Below, in pieces: positions 11,862-24,769 of a DNA stretch of 64,000 nucleotides. This stretch comes from Capitella teleta (Eukaryota > Annelida > Polychaeta > Capitellidae), in NCBI GenBank assembly GCA_000328365.1, contig KB309449.1, forward strand, positions 342,457 to 406,456. The letters run 5' to 3'. Every line of letters starts with the position of its first letter. The stretch's first letter is position 1. The translations under genes were made by a program, and so were the position numbers. The notes under the pieces were generated by a model. The model ran no database searches. It saw only the letters and a list, made by a program, of their open reading frames with translations, and was not told where the DNA came from.

Positions 11862-12312
11862 AAACACTAACAGTTTAAAAGTGATTATTATTTATTATGA
11901 CAGTGATGAAATCTACCTGAATATGTGAGGGTTCGCCTCAAAACGATTCGCAAGTAAAGATTTTCTTACACTGTGAAAAAATGGTGAAATGTGGCTTGGA
12001 TCAAGAACGCCGATTTTAACACTCTTAAACAACTTTCTAGTTCAACATCATATGCTTCATTTGAAAAAGATAAACTTGGTTTTCAAAGTAACCAAAGTGT
12101 GTCAATATTTTTTTTTATAATGCACATTATTGTATGAATTTTATTAACGTATTTTTTTCCCAGTTTTTTCCCTTTAACGCGCCGCCATTACCATAGCAAC
12201 CGTACTTCCGACGAAAGTGTCTTTTTTGTTTCAAATAATAATTATTTTCTATTTTCAGGTCGTGATTTGGATGTAAATAGCCTCGAATATATTATTGGGA
12301 TATTTTGATGAA
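11862..12312. other. Unannotated stretch
   Basis: No supported feature seen. Confidence 0.5.
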
Positions 12313-12324
12313 ACTAGATGCATC

Positions 12325-12656
12325 AGGGGCACCGAATAGCACAATGGGTTAAACCGCTGTCTGCAATCCTATGCCGACCGTGGGGGTCGAAGTCCCGGGT
12401 TCGAGACCCGATCAGGCAACGGGCGTTATGATTGTGAATTACAATTGTAATTCTTCGGTGACTCAGCAGTGCTGCCCAACTGCGTAACAAGGCCGGGCGC
12501 TGTGTACTACTGTCTATGGTGGTATGCAGGATAAAGAACCCTTGGGATTTATCGATAAGAGTGGGGGGAAACCCCGGTACCGGGCCTTCTGTTATGGCGC
12601 CCGTATCACCCGAATGGGTTGGGTGGAGCTGTAAAACCCCATCACACACTCACTCC
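12325..12656 (+). mobile_element. SINE family A, full-length copy with perfect TSD
   Basis: This is the reference copy of the family. A tRNA-like head begins AGGGGCACCGAATAGC, with an A-box-like TAGCACAATGGG (12337-12348) and a perfect B box GGTTCGAGACC (12398-12408), the internal RNA polymerase III promoter. The body of about 230 bp contains AACAAGGCCGGGCGCTGTG and AAGAACCCTTGGGATTT and ends GTAAAACCCCATC followed by an (ACTC)-type tail. It is bracketed by a perfect 12-bp target-site duplication, ACTAGATGCATC, at 12313-12324 and 12657-12668. The long spacing between the boxes suggests a class II (long variable arm) tRNA ancestor, but I cannot name it. I cannot match the body to a named SINE central domain from memory. 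Open frames over it are translations of the SINE. Confidence 0.88.
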
Positions 12657-12668
12657 ACTAGATGCATC

Positions 12669-12874
12669 GATTTTGATGGTTCCAGCTCAATGTACCGGGT
12701 ATGTGTTAAATGATTTTATTATTAAATAACAACAGATATTTTTTTCTGTGTTCACCGACCTTGTGCAAGAATATATTTAAGAGCCTCGTTTCGATATCTT
12801 ACCGTGTCTGATTCAAAATGTCTATTATGACCGGTTATCGTGATCGTGTCATAATTTACGAAAAAGGTTAGAAA
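12669..12874. other. Unannotated sequence before an assembly gap
   Basis: No supported feature seen. Confidence 0.5.
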
Positions 12875-12924
12875 NNNNNNNNNNNNNNNNNNNNNNNNNN
12901 NNNNNNNNNNNNNNNNNNNNNNNN
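12875..12924. other. Assembly gap (50 N)
   Basis: Exactly 50 N, the same size as two other gaps in this window. It is a placeholder, so the true distance across it is unknown. Confidence 0.98.
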
Positions 12925-14628
12925 AGATAATTAGTATCCATGCCAAATAGGATTAATTGTTTATTATAACTAATATGCCTAAATAGCAGGCAAGCACATT
13001 TGGCATGTATTTTGCTAAGATATCATAATTTATTATACAATACAAGTTTAATAATGAATCCTACTTAGTATGAATATTATATTTCATATTATAGCCGCCA
13101 CGAAGATATCGAATTACGTGTAAAATCAAAATGGGTAATTATGCATCAAATAATTGTTACACTAACTTCTATTAATAACACAATCTGGTTGGTGGTTTTG
13201 CGAATGAGAGCAAGAGACTCGCTCAGAATTAAATCCTACGGGAGTATCCTTCGACCCTTGTGATTTTTGTGTTGTTGAAGGGGCTGACGAGTTCACATTT
13301 CATGGACTCATGTCACGTGCCCGGGTGGATAGGACAATTACCAACCGTCTACCTGGGCAGAGATTTCGCCTACTTTCCCCATTATGCTATAAGCACCTGT
13401 TGAACAACCTAAAAACAAGGAAGTCATCTGTCTGTTACCAATGGGGACGAAGGAATAATTGTCCCACTCACCCTGTTACGTGACAAGAGTGGTGACCCCG
13501 CGACTCTTTAGGGGTCAGTTAAGACTCTGAAGTAAAATTCGCATCTTTGCAGATCATGCTCAGTGCCTTTTTTGTGTGCGGGCCTTTGCCATTGAGACAT
13601 CAAGTTGCGACACTCATTGACCAATTACAGGCCTTGATAGAAATTTGAAATCGAAGATCGATCGGTTTAATTCATGAAGAGTATTGCGTATTTACCGCGA
13701 CGGAAACTAACTCGGATCGTGATATCAACTCATTTGTTATTTCGGCAAAAGGGATAAATGCAATAAATTGTATTGCTATAAAGGTCAAAATAAGTACATT
13801 ATTTATAGCCACGAACGTGATATTCGTGCAATTGGCTGTTGGAGATCAGTGAATGATGTGGAGCCGACTCGATACTTGTGACCCAGATAGTCCGACAATT
13901 GAGAATTTATTTGTGATTATGTCGATAGCTAAACGAATCAATATCTGAAACTTGTTAATCCATTACGTTTGATTACTGAGACGTGTATACGTTTATCATC
14001 GTAACTGTGCAAGGGCCCTTTAGCACTTTGATCTTGCTTGACCTTGCTTGACCTTGGATAACATGGCGCGAGAGGCGACCACGTTGACCCAAACGCAAAC
14101 GCCGATGGTGATTATCAAGTTCAACAGCGTGCGTTACTTTCAAACAGAAATATTTTTTTAAGAAACGACCTTTAAGGTGTGATCATTAAGCAACTACCTA
14201 GAGGCAACCAAAAATCTGAATACGAAATGTCGCTGTGACCTTGTGATTTCTTTCTTCATTGTCTTTCTAAATGATAGCATCTCAATTCACAGGTGCCTCA
14301 GCTCACGTATACAGTGCACCAATTTAGAAATATGGTGTAATTTGAGGTGAACCAAACTGAAGCTGGTGAAAGCAAGTGTCAACCATTTGGCACTCCCACA
14401 TAGTATACCGCTTCCGTAATTTACACTTCATCCTTGTAAAGCTTTCAATGCGAATTCTGATGAAACTGTGTTGGTTGTATTATTAGCTATAAATTACGGT
14501 ATATTTCTGACAAAACGCATTATATCTCGGGTGACAGACATTACCAATATAATATCGTAGATCTGATCCAGCAGAGCAGGGTATTATCGCTGATATCGGA
14601 TTATGTCAAATGGACCATGAGTTTCATT
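12925..14628. other. Unannotated stretch containing a DR4 motif
   Basis: No gene is supported. The only motif I would single out is the AGGTCA direct repeat at 14039-14054, listed separately. Confidence 0.5.
14039..14054 (-). promoter_or_regulatory. Perfect DR4 nuclear-receptor half-site repeat
   Basis: The minus strand reads AGGTCA-AGCA-AGGTCA, a perfect direct repeat of the nuclear-receptor half-site with a 4-base spacer. DR4 is the spacing bound in animals by thyroid hormone receptor and LXR-type heterodimers with RXR. It arises here from a 10-bp tandem duplication (TTGCTTGACC twice), so it could be incidental. No promoter or exon is visible nearby. Confidence 0.35.
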
Positions 14629-14795
14629 GCAGTGCGTAACAAAGCCAGACGCTGTGTAAGACTAGCAATAATCCATTATGGAAGCATGCTGGACATAAAA
14701 AAATATATCAAGTACTATTGAAAAATGGAGAACCCGGGACTTCTGCTCTTGCACGGATATCCCCACTTGGGTTGCATGAAGCAGTACAATCCAAG
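14629..14795 (+). mobile_element. SINE family A, old diverged body fragment
   Basis: The words CAGTGCGTAACAAAGCCAGACGCTGTG, (split here as GCGTAACAAAGCCAGAC and GCTGTGTAAGACTA), then ATTATGGAAGCATGCTGGA and CCCGGGACTTCTG, follow the order of the SINE body at 12465-12640, with many substitutions and small indels. The head is not recognisable. This is an older copy than the others and suggests the family has been active for a long time. Confidence 0.55.
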
Positions 14796-17730
14796 CTGAC
14801 TTCATTTCGATGGCAAGTTTTATCGCATTGAACTAGAGTTATAGCTCCGATAAAACCGCCTGGTGACACCGGTGAGTGGACAGGAGCTCTAATCTTGTTG
14901 CCAAGTCATGAAGCAATCGAGATGGGAACATTTCTTTCCTTAATTGGAGAGATTCCCTTGGCTGTATAGGGCCTCAGCCAAGTAAGTACACTCATCGCCA
15001 CTACAATGAAACAAACTCAATATTGGTTATAAAAAAAGCAAGTTCAACAACCGGGACATTTATTCCATGTCATCATGGTCTGTTTGCTCGCTTTTACCTT
15101 CCACATTTGCAATTGAATGTCAAACTGATGAAGATGCCGGATCTTTATAAATGGCGAGCCAACTTTGTCTATTTGATTGATTAATGAACATGGCTGGCGG
15201 GGTGAGTGGTAAATGTTAGCGTCAAGATGATACATTGACGCCGAAGGGAGCACGCAGGACATTCACCCGGAATACAAGATGACTTGCAATGGAAGTATCC
15301 ATTCCTTTTCTTCGCCTTTTTTCGATTCATTCAAGGTTACTGACACCCTCTACGAAATGGAGGCGGGTTCTATGTATATTTATATTCTCATCATTTTGAA
15401 GGTCAATCTATGGATTTTGTTTTGTCTAGCTGTCTTTCTTGACCCGTTGCTGTTGAATATCAATTTGATCGAGGCGTTACATGTCGAACATGTTCAACCA
15501 CTAACTTGTATCATAATCGAGGCAATAGTCGAGAAGAAAGTCACGTCAAAAGCAGAAATACAAACATCATCGAAGCTACAGAAGCCATACATACATCTTT
15601 AGAATTAGTAACGTCGACACATACACAATATATAGCACGTGGTTATGTTGTGTTTTTTTTTTCTTTCTCGTGACTTCTTGTTAGCGCAGGAGTGTGTGTA
15701 TATGCGATTCAGGTATTCAGATCATTAATGCGTTCAAAGCAGTCGCTTTGCATGTCATTCGCTACCTTCTGATGTGCCGGCACTTCCTGTTATACCACCG
15801 GCTTAACGAGCAACCGGCACGCGGTGTTCTCATTAGCAACCAAAAGAAACTGACTTTAAAAGAAATGCAGAATTTTGTGATCGCTTACTTGTATAATAAC
15901 CAAAGATTACAGATGTTACATAATGGTATACTCAGTTTTGTTACATTTAGATGTACAAGAAAATAACTACGATATTTATATTGGCTCTCATGAGCAATCG
16001 AGGTACTGCATGTTTAAATGCTGGTAACCATAGCGACAGATAAACGCAATCCCATAATCAGTCTAATTCAATCTCAGACGTATTAATCATCTCCAAAGCC
16101 TCCTAAATCCGAGTACGTGAATAAGAGCAGGACAATTGTGGTCCGTTAGGATAGACTGGGTCCAAAATGCAATGTGAAATTTTAATGGCATTCTTAGCCA
16201 TCGTGGTTTCTCGAACTTCCAAAAAAAATAAAAAATAAAGGCTCAGTCATGATGCTTATACATGATTGTGGTCGAACATGGTACTGCTTAATGTGTCCTT
16301 TGACACATATAGCATCGTTTGTACGGAATTGTTCAGATCGGGTGTCAACAGAGCTCTACCCGACGAAAACACCCCTCAATTTCATAGAGCATAATGATTA
16401 TTATGAGAGCATAGTCAGGAGCCAGGCTGGTCCCCATATTCCATTTATTCTCGCATCATCAGAAAAAAAAGTCGGGATTTTGTGTTTACCTAACGATGGC
16501 ATATCGTGTGCTCCGGCTTCAATTTGCGCCAGCATCCTTTGTTGTGAAGGAAGGGCTTCGTTTAAGTCACAATTTCTCAGATAAGCTGGATCACTCAGGG
16601 TTTGTTGGTGTTCAGCCTCCTTGCAAGAACACAGAACATACCGTCTGGAAACACTACGCCAATATATTCTTTAGCTTGCTGTAAACTTGTCCTTGGTTGA
16701 CCCAAGACTGCTTTGTGTGAAATAATACGTCATGAGACAAAGACGTGAGCCACTATCTGCAGGTCATCAACCCCGTTCACTGCGGGCGGGGAAGGAGACG
16801 TTATGCTCACCTCCAGCGACGTTGTTTCTTTTTCAGGTATGCGGCTTTTTCTGATGTTGATGCGCAAAATGACGTCACGAAATATAGACCGAACAGGAAG
16901 AATTATCATGCATTTACGGGGTTTATTCAGTGCAAGATGTACACGAGGAAGTGAGTCATGACCGCCGTGAAATATATTATCAGCTCGAACAAACAAATGC
17001 CACATCATGCCATGGGAACCTTCCGAGAAAACGTTCCGTAGTGACAGCGTTTTCTCTTCATCGTGTCCATGCAATTTTCCCAGATTTAGCTGAATGTATT
17101 GTCCTTTATCTCACAAGCCCAGCGTCACTGTACCGAAATGAACCCAATCGGTAATCGAAAGGACGACGAGGAAGTCATCGGTTGGCTCACTGAATCGGTG
17201 GATGAGATGCAAGTCCTTCTGATGACGTTTAATATATCAAGCCGTCATCAAATATATCATCGCATTCTAATCTTGGCTGAGAGCATGCATGCAGATCCTA
17301 CTTACTCCCACGCCGAAAGATCTTTCGGGATAATAAGGCAATGGGGTAAAGGGTTATGAGGGAAAAATGGTTTCTTAAAATAATATATTTTCCCGCTTGG
17401 TTACTTGCAATTTTAACTACCAAAGAGAGTCAGAATACAGACATCATTTTTGTATCATGCATACATGTGCACTTGTTCACTCTTTCGTCATAATTTTGTT
17501 CTACGATATGGCGACGATTACGCAATATCGTGACTAATGTGTAACCCCGATGAGAATACATGCCTTCATTACATTCACCTACTCGCCCAATCCCTAATTA
17601 CTCTTGTCTTCAATCTGGAACCATAACTGACGTCTTGAAGTTTTAGTATACATCATCGGGATTAAAAATTGCTTGCAGTTTTGTATCATGTATTGGTCCC
17701 AGCATTCGTCATTCGTAGATTCGATAGTTA
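14796..17730. other. Unannotated stretch with dense short open frames at 16.2-17.4 kb
   Basis: Several overlapping frames of 62-114 codons occur on both strands between 16249 and 17359, in sequence that looks a little more GC-rich than its surroundings. None has a recognisable domain and the two strands are equally open, so I do not call a gene. A perfect TGACGTCA palindrome sits at 16870-16877. Confidence 0.45.
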
Positions 17731-18165
17731 ATGGAACCAGTTTACATCGATTTTCGCTCCCATTACACAACCATGAAACCCATCATTGACAAAGGTCAAC
17801 GCATCGAGCAGGTGACAACATACCTTGGCAGCACCATTCAATCCGACCTGGATGCAGGTAGACATCTCACATCAGAACCCGGTGCAAGAAAGCCTCGGCT
17901 GTACCATCTACGGAAACTGAGACAATTGCGTGGGATGGCGATACACCGTCCACAGGCGAAACATCAGCCGTGTTCAACACAACGCCGGCATAATCGCCAA
18001 CTCCACCGTGCATCCTTGCAGAGTATCGCATCACCAAAGAACAAATAACATGCAACCATGCGGGCCAAGAAGGTCATCCCCTTGACCCCTTTCAGCGATT
18101 GCCATCTGACAGACAATACCGAGCACTGAAAAGCAGAAGCACCAGACCTTCATGTTCTCCACAAT
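17731..18165 (+). mobile_element. LINE ORF2 C-terminal fragment
   Basis: The frame at 17731-18048 reads QVTTYLGSTIQSDLDAGRH and then RLYHLRKLRQLRG, matching the conserved YLG...I..DL..H...K...RLY.LRKLR block at the end of the reverse transcriptase (thumb) of CR1/L2-group LINEs. After a frame change, 18010-18150 reads HPLDPFQRLPSDRQYRALKS followed by RSTR, matching the conserved C-terminal tail (HPL...F..LPSGRRYR..K.RT.R) of the same proteins. So this is the 3' end of a LINE coding region, 5'-truncated and broken by at least one frameshift between about 17930 and 18010. The palm with the catalytic YxDD is absent. It is unlike the LINE at 37.5 kb, so a second lineage is present. Confidence 0.7.
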
Positions 18166-21100
18166 TATGCTCATTATTATTTGACAATTAACTTATTTAT
18201 CGTATCATCCAGGGCTTACAATTGTCGTGTTCAACTTAAATTATCAGTCATAACTATTTATTTAGCAAAACAATTCCTCCAAGCGAATAAACCTTTCTAA
18301 TGTATATATCTTTTTATTGAATGCACACGTATGTAAAACTGCATTTGAATTTCTATTTTGTCATTGATGTTTCAAAAGCTAAATTCTTCATACAGATTCA
18401 AAGTTCCTCAATTATATTCATGACCACTTGCTGATCCAGCACAGCAACTAGAACATTATTATTAGCCACGCAATGCATGCTCCAATAGCATGATCAATTG
18501 CTCTCTATTTGGGTCGCACCTAATCCTCATATGTCAATGGCTGCCGTGTGAGCAACCGATCTATCATCGTTCGTTCAATATATTTTTGACCTAAAACAAG
18601 TCACAGAAGAACATCAACATGAACAAATATCACTAGGGAATAACTCATGTAGTATGCATTACTTTCAGGCATGCATCATATCTCTTTCGTCTGATAATCA
18701 TTGCAATCGAATCACTATGTTGGCGTCCTTGTTGAGCCATACTGCGTGAGTGTCCTATTTGGAACATCATAGACCATTATGCAATTACTCAGGTGTGGCC
18801 ACAGTCAATTAAGCAAACAGGTAATGGTACGGTGCAGCGATGCAGTGAATGGGACACAATTAAAAGGAACTGCAACCATCGTTGACGCTTGCTTATTGGT
18901 GCGACATAATGGGAGATGGCGACCCTTTCATTTGGGCTTCACCCTTTATAGGTTGTTGGACAATCCAATGTTTGGTTCTGATACATTAGGACCTCCACGA
19001 AGTCCCTACACGTGTAGCACATGAGCATAAACTGAGGATCTAATTTCAAAAGCCGATGTGTAAAACCACGATAAACGGGAACACACGACCTTGCATCGAT
19101 CTGGGGTTTGACCTCAAGATCTTTCTGAGTATTTGCCTGGGACACTATTGACTATGCCTCAGGCATGCTTCCTGAGGCTCACCACACGCTTGCTTGCATC
19201 ATTTTCCAAGGGCCAGAATGCACTATAAACAATTGTTATACTAATCTTCTCTGTCCAGATATGGTGGATATAAAGCTTAATTTCGAACCTGTTTCTTTTG
19301 CACCTCTGTTAATTTTTCTTGACGATGATTGAAAACCAAGAGCCACATGGACCCTGCATGCCGACGCCCGAGGCGACGAGGAGAAAAAGGAGAGTGGCGT
19401 GAGACATCGTCGTGAGCCATGAGGGTCTTGGCCAAATTCAAGAAGTTCTATACTTAATTCATTATAGTTATTGTCGCTAGATTAATCATTTAACGGAATC
19501 CTTTGAAATTGAATAGCTGCTTTCGTTCTGTTGATCATTTAACATTGAGAACAATGTTTGGTGAAGTGTTGAAGGTTGATGCCAGTTCAGATCAAAAGAA
19601 GAATATTGCTGTCGCCGTTTCTTTCCTTAATTCCTCACAATATTAACAAGCACTGTGCCGATCTTTGAGAGGCCATTTTGGCGAGGAAAGTACTGGTATG
19701 CAAAACGAAAGCAATATATTTAATGGGGAAACACACACAGCTCGGGATACCCATTCACTTGTAATATAATGGCACCATAATTATGTGGTGACCCTATCAA
19801 AATACGGTAATTGCTCTGCGTTACAGTATTGTGATTTGAATATGCAATGTTTACAAGGCGAATAACCGCCTGGCTGCACGTAGGGCTTCACGTGACCCGA
19901 TTATCAGTGCGCATGCGTGTTAACTCGAATTTCGCCAATCGATGGAATGGAGGCAAGTAGCATTGTCCAAAGAGGAGTGAAGAAAGTGCTGAAAAAGCTG
20001 CATCATGGATCAGCGTCATAAATAAAACTAAAAATATATAATATAATAACAACCTCAAATATAAAATCATCCTCTCTATATATGACACACGATCTGTTGC
20101 TCTCCTGTTATATTTTACGCGCGAAATGATCGAACGAAAATACACACTTTCGCTTCCGAGTTCTGGGCCTCATTTCATGGGAGGCAATAGAGATGGCATC
20201 ATAACATTTCTATTTTCTCTAAAACGTTGGAAACCCTATATCTAAACATTTCTCTATAAACCGAGTGACGTGTTCGAGTATAATAGCTCAGGATGTTTAC
20301 ATTAGTTCAGGTGATGACGTGATATATAAACCACCTGCTACAGGTGTTGACTTGTGAAAATTCATCTATCAACAAACAAGATAGAATATGTTGATCCCTC
20401 GCAATGCTTTAAGCACTTGACGGATAATTGTTCAATTAAATGTCGCAATCGTTTAACAACAAAAAGTGATTTTTTTTTTATCTTCTGGTAAAAAGATAAA
20501 AGAAGGGAAGATGATCAATAAAATTTCCGAGATTTTGCCGCTTAATTTTGCCCCGCACACAGTGAGCAGCAACGGAGGTCATTGACCTACTTATTGTGTT
20601 ACGTAATCAGCTGAATTAAGCGACTGCAAGGAATTACCCATCAGATGCCTTCCTACGTTGAAATAAGGGATAAGGGACTGCATGCATTGATCGATTACAG
20701 CTGCTTTATTCCGTGATAATAATGTTAAACTGCATACAAAAGCACACTCAGTATAGATGCTGAAATGGATACTGATCAAACTCAGTTATTGAACGTAGAA
20801 CAACAAAGGTCATGTTCAGTTAATTCTATCTGTGCCCAGTGAGAAAAATTTACTAGAGTGAATCGTGTGGGAGGCACATACACACACACACTCTCTCTCT
20901 CAAATTTATAAGCACAGTGAGACATCCTGAGTTGGCATTGTTGTCTGTTTTGATCATTCACCTCAACCCTCGAAAGGGGGTTAAAGATTTGTTCCATAGA
21001 GACAATCATTCATTTATCCCAGATTTGAGGACGGAATCCTACAGAGATCAACTCATCAGATTTCTCAAGGGAAAAAAGGGCAAAAAGTAGTAAAAGCAAC

Positions 21101-24100
21101 GAATTCACGATAGCCCAAAAAACCATGGATGCATGAGTGGTGCACCTATCTTCTTTGATGTCATGTTACGTAATGAGGTCTCACGAGAGGATTACGGATC
21201 TACGGTTGCCATGGATCCCGTCGCACACAGATTAAGAAAGACTTTGTGTCTATATTTGTGTGAGGTGAGAAGCATTGAGATGTCCTAAGCGAATCTTCAG
21301 TGCTTTTCAAATACATAACTAAATCGGGTGCTGTGTGCTACACTCTGCGGTGGCACACGTACAATTCAGACGGATATTTTGGCATCCCAATGGCCCAAAA
21401 GTCTTGCATAAGCCCTAAGACTTCAATTGCCATATTGCAATCGCCGTGCAGATTGCTAGAGCCATCATTCAGCTTTGTTGCGAGACGGGCAAGTCCTCTG
21501 ACGGCGCGCACTCAAGTCTTCCCCAAATTATGGCCACAAAGTTTATGCCTGATGAATATAAAGAACTCTCTGATGCAAATTTTGCTTCGATAAGAGTTGC
21601 TCACTACAAATGCTAATGGGTGGAATAACTACAGAACTGGAAAATCGAAATTATTAATCACAGTACAAGCAGTGTCATAGCGCTTTGTTCTTCGGGTTTT
21701 TACCATGGCTACTTATGGGTTATGTGAAATGATTGATCGTAAATTCTATACGATAAATAATAACAAAGTGACATTGCATTGCAGTTTACTTGACGAATCA
21801 GGCGTCCATAAATCAAAGGTATGGCTGTTTGTAAACCATTCTCCTTTGCAGCATTCTTTGAGAGAATGTAACCTGAGGGCGTACTATAGTTTTGACTAAC
21901 GTTTCCTTTTGATGTGTCGACACCAGAGGCTGCAAAGTAACCAAGGAGTAAATGTTTGAAATGGATACAATGCCAGTGTGGATTGTGTCTTGCTTGTTTG
22001 CTATATGACGCTGCTAATGTTGATAAACACGCAGGGTTAACGCAAGGGAATATTTTTTAACCACGTGAAGTATAAACTGAGAAGGTTGCAAGAAGGGTTC
22101 TGCGTCCAATAGACTAACACCGACCGCATCAACCACACAGAGAGCGGATTCCTTACCTGAGAATAGAACAGCCTTCCTGGGAATATAACAAGCATTGCAA
22201 TTTCCAAACCGTCACACGAATTCTTTAGACGGGATGAAAAGGGGTATTTCTGTTAGCATTTGGTTCCGGGATACAAAGAGATATTTGTTACAATTATGGG
22301 CAATTCGCTTGCAATCTAAAGAACTATATAGTCAGTGCTTGACATTCAGTGCCCTGCATGATACCATATATTGACAATCATTAAAATTTACGAGCCGACT
22401 GAAACCGAGATTGACCTTGCGACGAGAGGAATAACCATCAGGAGGACAAGGATTTTGCGGTCCGAGATCCATCACACCACCGCGCCAGGATTCTCAACCA
22501 AGGCCAGTCTTACCTTCCACCGTCCTTGTAGCCCTGATGCCCCGCCCCTCAATAAATGATCTTGAGGCTTCGATTCAATGTTCATCAGAAGCGTTCTCGT
22601 CTTCCTAGATTCTGAAGATTCTGAAGAAAAAACAACGATTCATCTCACAATTGTAGAACTTTGTACGCAACTCTATTTAGTATAATCTTTTAAATTTAAA
22701 GTGTGTGAAATATATTGCAATAGTTCATACAATGCTTTGCAACACGGTTGTTTCCAACAATTTACCAGCACTGGTGGAACAATGGTTTTTCCATACGGTC
22801 TAATAAATTGGATTAAACCACTTTTAACCGACAAACTGGTTAGAACGGCTATATTTTCATACGTATCGAGCTGTTACTGAGGAACGAATGAGAATGTCAC
22901 TCAGTGTTCATGACCAATCAAAAGGGTTGCGATAGTTACGACCAATAATTCAAACAAGTAAAGAACTCGTGACGAACCGTGAGCTAAGTATGGCCCACTG
23001 ACATTGTGCGTATCGTGGGTGTATGGTGGTGCAGTGGGTGTATATTGGCTTGGCGTACTGGGTGTATTGTGCCAGATAATTCCCAATGAAGAATAAGTAT
23101 CATCACTTTGCACGAGGATATGGGTACACAAAAATGTTCCTGGTTTTGTGGATTTGGTAACGAAATTTTGCTTTTATTGGTGTAATTTGAATGTCATGCA
23201 TGCATCGTGTAAGCTGTTATGATAAGCATTTTTCTTGATGTCGCCGCTGTGAAATTCAGATCAGGGAGAAAATATGATTGTAGAGTCTATTTGCAGGGTT
23301 CTTTGTTCTACACACGCCCAGTACCATCGAGAGACACATCAGCGATATTAATCCAACCATACCTAATGCTTGAATATTTCCAAACGCAAAAATATAATAC
23401 GTTAGCTAGGGTATTATTTTAAAACATAGAAATGACCATTATTGTCCATTAAGAGTTTGGGTTGGATTAAATAACATTACCTCGGTTTGCTCTCAGGTAT
23501 AGAGCTAAACATTCCTATTGTTAGCATGCTTTGATTATTCACGAATAGGACATAAACCATTGTGATTCAAATGGAATATATATTGAAGCGTACATCAGCA
23601 GAGTTTAATATACTTGTGTCTCATGAATAAAATATAAACGGCACCCGTAAAATCACTCCGATAGGCGCGAAATTTGCACATTGCTCGGCGAATGCCACAG
23701 ACGATATTATCCCGAGTGAAAAATCGGCGTGGTGATCTCAGAAATGTCAAATTAACTCGATATAATGAAGACAAGAACTAACCATCTACAAGATGGCTAG
23801 TGAATAATGTTGTTTTGTGATTTACGCAGAGTCAGCAAGTCGTCTGCGAGTGTTGCAGACGACATATATAACTAGGAATATAGTAACAAAAAATACTTGA
23901 CATGGGATATATTCTCAGGACGGCATACAAGAACCAAGAATCAAACTCATTTTCAAATTGGAAGCAAAACGTGACTTCGGCTAGACTTCATATAATCACT
24001 TGTAATGGAGCGGAGGGTCACGTTACAGAAGAAGAGCATCTGCGGCGACCCATTCGGGGCTGTTCCCACGAGAGAAACAAATCCTCAAGGATAATGGAAA

Positions 24101-24502
24101 ATGAGCAATCCGAACACACCTCAACCGGGGATACATGAGGTGTTGGCACAATTTTGGCAGTTCTCCCATTGCTTCCCCGGTGCCCTTGGGACTTATTGGG
24201 AGTGCGTGCGGAGTGCTGAGTTCACCAGTACTCCATCAACTGACCTAATTTAATGTCCCGAGATAAACGCAGGTGTAGAGTGCAAAGCGCATTCTAATCA
24301 CATGCGGATTGCTGAGGCTAATTACTCCGTCGCTACTGCTTTTGGCGGATGCCCTTCGTTTCTTTGTTAAGTAGGCTTAAATGCAAAAGAAACGCCCTGA
24401 TCAATTAATAGCTTAATAATTAAGTAATGCATGTTTGGGTTTATAAGTATCTTCAACGCAGAGTGCAAGTCTCTTTTCTACATTTTCAAACCGTTTGCAA
24501 TT

Positions 24503-24505
<3 letters not shown>
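18166..24505. other. Long unannotated stretch
   Basis: Over 6 kb in which I see no supported gene, tRNA, SINE or transposon end on either strand. Open frames stay below about 100 codons and show no family motifs. A short CA/CT microsatellite lies near 20877-20902. Confidence 0.45.

Positions 24506-24533
<28 letters not shown>
24506..24533 (+). repeat. Poly(T) run
   Basis: Twenty-eight consecutive T. It could be the poly(A) tail of a minus-strand retrocopy, but nothing recognisable follows downstream. Confidence 0.8.
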
Positions 24534-24536
<3 letters not shown>

Positions 24537-24769
24537 TGGCCAATCCGTGAATTCTGGATTCCTGGTATACAATATTTCGAGTATACCCCAAATCTCCAAT
24601 GACAAGATCACTTTAATAGACTATGAAATTGACTGGAATGATATACTACCAAGAGTGCTTTACAATCAGATATTTGAAAAAATTGCACTCTGGAGAGGCT
24701 GACGGCTTTCTGAAGGGTAATATCCAGAATATCCAGAAGTCTTTTGGAGCGTTTAGTTAATCCAATTAA

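Noticed and set aside
12337-12420. SINE heads as functional tRNA genes (also 53830 and 60247)
   Set aside because: Pol III boxes are present, but no full cloverleaf forms and each head continues into the SINE body.
12323-12713. Open frames over the SINE as proteins (also at 47376-47637 and 53949-54140)
   Set aside because: The same peptide recurs because the SINE recurs; SINEs are non-coding.
16249-17359. Cluster of overlapping frames as a decayed or real gene
   Set aside because: Both strands are equally open, the frames overlap inconsistently, and no domain is recognisable.
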